Part shown: one piece after another, positions 5,942 to 7,123 of the stretch | Position numbering within the stretch: position 1 is the first letter of the stretch | How the letters are laid out: every line of letters starts with the position of its first letter | Position numbers and translations under genes: made by a program | The notes under the pieces: generated by a model | Seen by the model: only the letters and a program-made list of their open reading frames with translations | What the model was told of the DNA's origin: nothing | Databases searched by the model: none | Assembly (NCBI GenBank): GCA_045643285.1 | Contig: JAZUKN010000015.1 | Location: forward strand, 1 to 7,123 | DNA length: 7,123 nt | Source: UMGS1696 sp045643285 | Lineage (GTDB): Bacteria > Bacillota > Clostridia > Oscillospirales > CAG-272 | Reading direction: 5' to 3'

Positions 5942-6360
5942 GTACCCTCGCACCGGCAATCCGCTTAACCTGCCTCCATCTTTAAGCGGCAGGGCTTTGC
6001 GATCGCCCTGCACCTTCGCAACCCCAACAAATTTATTGCTTAAACCGATAAAAAGTTCTCCCACTTTTCATCTGACACGCAAGTTTCTACCCTCGCACCA
6101 TCAAAGTGCATTAACATACTTTCTGCTTTAAGCGGCAGGGCTTTGCGGTCGCCCTGCACCTTCGCAGACCCCAACAATCTATAGTTGAAAAACGATAAAA
6201 AGTTTTCCCACTTTTTCATCTGACACGCAAGTTTCTGCCCTCGCACCATCAAAGTGCATTAACATACTTTCTTCTTTGAGCGGCAGGGCTTTGCGGTCGC
6301 CCTGCACCTTCGCAAGCCTTCCCCCCTAATAAGTATTAAACCGATAAAATGTTCTCCCAC
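5942..6360. repeat. Noncoding array of about 147-bp tandem repeats with hairpin cores
   Basis: Three copies of a 37-bp core lie at 5984-6020, 6130-6166 and 6278-6314 (periods 146 and 148 bp). Neighbouring cores differ by one base. Each core contains a 7-bp stem, GCAGGGC/GCCCTGC, around a 9-nt loop. A second conserved block of about 84 bp follows copies 1 and 2 (6046-6129 and 6193-6277) and includes CTGACACGCAAGTTTCT and CGCACCATCAAAGTGCATTA. Copy 3 keeps only the first 19 bases of this block (6342-6360). Upstream of copy 1, 5942-5983 is a decayed version of the end of the block. Short stretches between core and block differ freely in sequence. Copy 2 has one extra T in the conserved block, so no reading frame is preserved. 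This is an intergenic repeat family of unknown role; the period is too long and the units too unequal for CRISPR. Confidence 0.9.
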
Positions 6361-6372
6361 GATTCAGTTAGA

Positions 6373-6410
6373 GCTTTGCTCGGTTTTGGCTATGCCAAAA
6401 CCTGCAAAGC
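6373..6410. other. Strong 16-bp hairpin between the repeat array and the ISL3 element
   Basis: GCTTTGC (6373-6379) pairs with GCAAAGC (6404-6410), and GGTTTTGGC (6382-6390) pairs with GCCAAAACC (6394-6402). There is a TAT loop and a small TC/T bulge. There is no following U-run on either strand, so a simple intrinsic terminator is unlikely. It sits exactly between the truncated third repeat and the start of the insertion sequence. Confidence 0.8.
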
Positions 6411-6413
6411 ATA

Positions 6414-7123
6414 GGTTCTTCGGTAACAAGTGTGGGTAAAAAAATTGGATAAGGTATAGCGCACAAAGGAAAAATCGTTTAGAATATAAGTTACCACACC
6501 AAACTCTAAGCGAGGGATCCAAATGCGTTACAAACACCTTATCCAAGCACTGACCGGAACGAAACAGATCGTATGCGAAAGCATAGAAATGAAAGAGCAG
6601 GTCGGTGCAATCAGTATTATAGCACATCCGGATAGAAAAAGTCAATGCCGCTGCGGAATTTGTCAGAAAAAGTGTCCGCGATACGACAAGGGACGCGGAA
6701 TGCGTCGTTGGAGATGTCTTGATGTCGGCTCGACACCGACATACATATTGTCGGAATCCTATCGGGTAAAGTGCCCCGACCATGGTGTCGTAACGGCATA
6801 CGTTCCGTGGGCGAGACATCATTCCGGCTTCTGCTCCAACTTTGAGGATACAACTGCATGGTTAAGTGTTCACAGCTCCAAGAAAGCTATCTCCGAGTTG
6901 ATGCGCGTGGAATGGCATACTGTCGGTGAAATCTGTGATCGTGTATATAAAAATCTGGAATCACAGAGCAAAAACCGCTTTGACGGTCTTGTCAATATCG
7001 GGATTGACGAGACGAGCTATAAAAAGGGACACAAATATATGACGGTCGTGGTGAATCACGATACCTCGTCGGTAATATGGTGTGCGATCGGATACGGAAA
7101 AGAAGTTTTGAAGAAGTTTTTTG
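6414..7123 (+). mobile_element. ISL3-family insertion sequence, left part (truncated by window edge)
   Basis: The presence of the element is shown by its transposase. The left end is placed near 6414, where GGTTCTTCGGTAAC begins; ISL3 terminal repeats commonly begin GG(C/T)TCTT. About 100 bp of noncoding sequence lies between this end and the transposase start; I see no convincing promoter in it. The right end, right terminal repeat and target duplication are outside the window, so the exact left boundary is inferred. Base composition is visibly more AT-rich than the genes at 795-5906, as expected for an acquired element. Confidence 0.75.
6523..7123 (+). CDS. ISL3-family transposase, N-terminal part (partial)
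   Basis: The frame from the ATG at 6523 is open for 200 codons and runs off the right edge. ISL3 transposases are normally about 400-450 residues, so roughly half is present. It cuts and rejoins DNA at the element's ends. The N-terminal zinc-finger-like region carries Cys42, Cys44, Cys47, Cys51 and later Cys65, then CPDH (84-87), followed by the DNA-binding helical region SSKKAISELMRVEWHTVGEI (118-137). The start of the DDE catalytic domain is clear: NIGIDETSYKKGHKYMTVVV (158-177), where Asp162 is the first catalytic aspartate. The remaining catalytic residues are beyond the window. GAGGG (6512-6516) lies 6 nt before the ATG and is a plausible ribosome-binding site. No stop or frameshift is seen in the visible part, so the element may be intact. 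Confidence 0.93.
   Translation, partial: MRYKHLIQALTGTKQIVCESIEMKEQVGAISIIAHPDRKSQCRCGICQKKCPRYDKGRGMRRWRCLDVGSTPTYILSESYRVKCPDHGVVTAYVPWARHHSGFCSNFEDTTAWLSVHSSKKAISELMRVEWHTVGEICDRVYKNLESQSKNRFDGLVNIGIDETSYKKGHKYMTVVVNHDTSSVIWCAIGYGKEVLKKFF

Noticed and set aside
5998..6006. GCGATCGC octamer (HIP1-like palindrome) in repeat copy 1
   Set aside because: Copies 2 and 3 read GCGGTCGC, and HIP1 abundance is a cyanobacterial trait; coincidental.
6040..6252. Minus-strand 70-codon frame with a repeated peptide-like motif (KWENFLS)
   Set aside because: The motif arises twice because the DNA is repeated, but one copy is frame-shifted by an extra base and there is no ribosome-binding site.
5942..6360. 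CRISPR array
   Set aside because: Three 37-bp cores at 146-148-bp intervals; most of the intervening sequence is itself repeated, and no cas gene is nearby.
6364..6859. Minus-strand open frames of 152 and 80 codons
   Set aside because: Antisense to the ISL3 transposase, whose zinc-finger and DDE motifs are clear on the plus strand.

Overview
The window looks like a piece of a chromosome from a Gram-positive, Clostridia-type Firmicute, perhaps Oscillospirales or a relative. The 16S fragment has the Clostridia look, with a Firmicutes-type boxA in its leader. The promoters are clean sigma-A type, often with extended -10 elements, and the ribosome-binding sites are strong. One secreted protein carries a low-complexity linker and a C-terminal membrane anchor, as is common in gut clostridia. 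Placement below class level is uncertain. The coding genes are GC-rich with G/C-ending codons; the rRNA leader and the right-hand insertion sequence are clearly more AT-rich.

Layout. (1) 1-449: the 5' part of a 16S rRNA gene on the minus strand, running off the left edge, with its leader, boxA, a near-consensus promoter and a phased A-tract upstream element (to about 721). (2) 741-1721: a divergently transcribed cysteine synthase gene (cysK) with its own extended -10 promoter. (3) 1747-2863: a monocistronic gene for a secreted, C-terminally anchored protein with a family-9 carbohydrate-binding-like domain, ending in a strong terminator that may also serve the convergent gene beyond it. (4) 4662 down to 2892, minus strand: a DUF4230-type single-pass membrane protein followed by an unrecognised five-helix membrane protein, separated by a 67-bp gap that carries two in-phase direct repeats. 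(5) 4773-5906, plus strand: a LytR-CpsA-Psr (LCP) family protein, divergent from the DUF4230 gene, with changes at positions normally conserved for catalysis. (6) 5942-6360: a noncoding array of about 147-bp repeats with hairpin cores. (7) 6373-7123: a long hairpin and then the left part of an ISL3-family insertion sequence whose transposase gene runs off the right edge.

How it fits together. Genes 3 to 5 all act at or outside the membrane (surface glycan binding, two membrane proteins of unknown role, and an LCP-like protein of the type that attaches glycopolymers to the wall), so the middle of the window reads as a cell-envelope neighbourhood. Each gene or pair has its own promoter, so a shared pathway is only inferred. 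cysK and the rRNA operon are housekeeping genes.

I do not see a defence system, CRISPR array or phage module. The least explained features are the 147-bp hairpin repeat array next to the ISL3 element, the A11 tract and out-of-frame minicistron at the start of the surface-protein gene, the paired direct repeats between the two membrane genes, and the LCP-like protein with altered active-site motifs.
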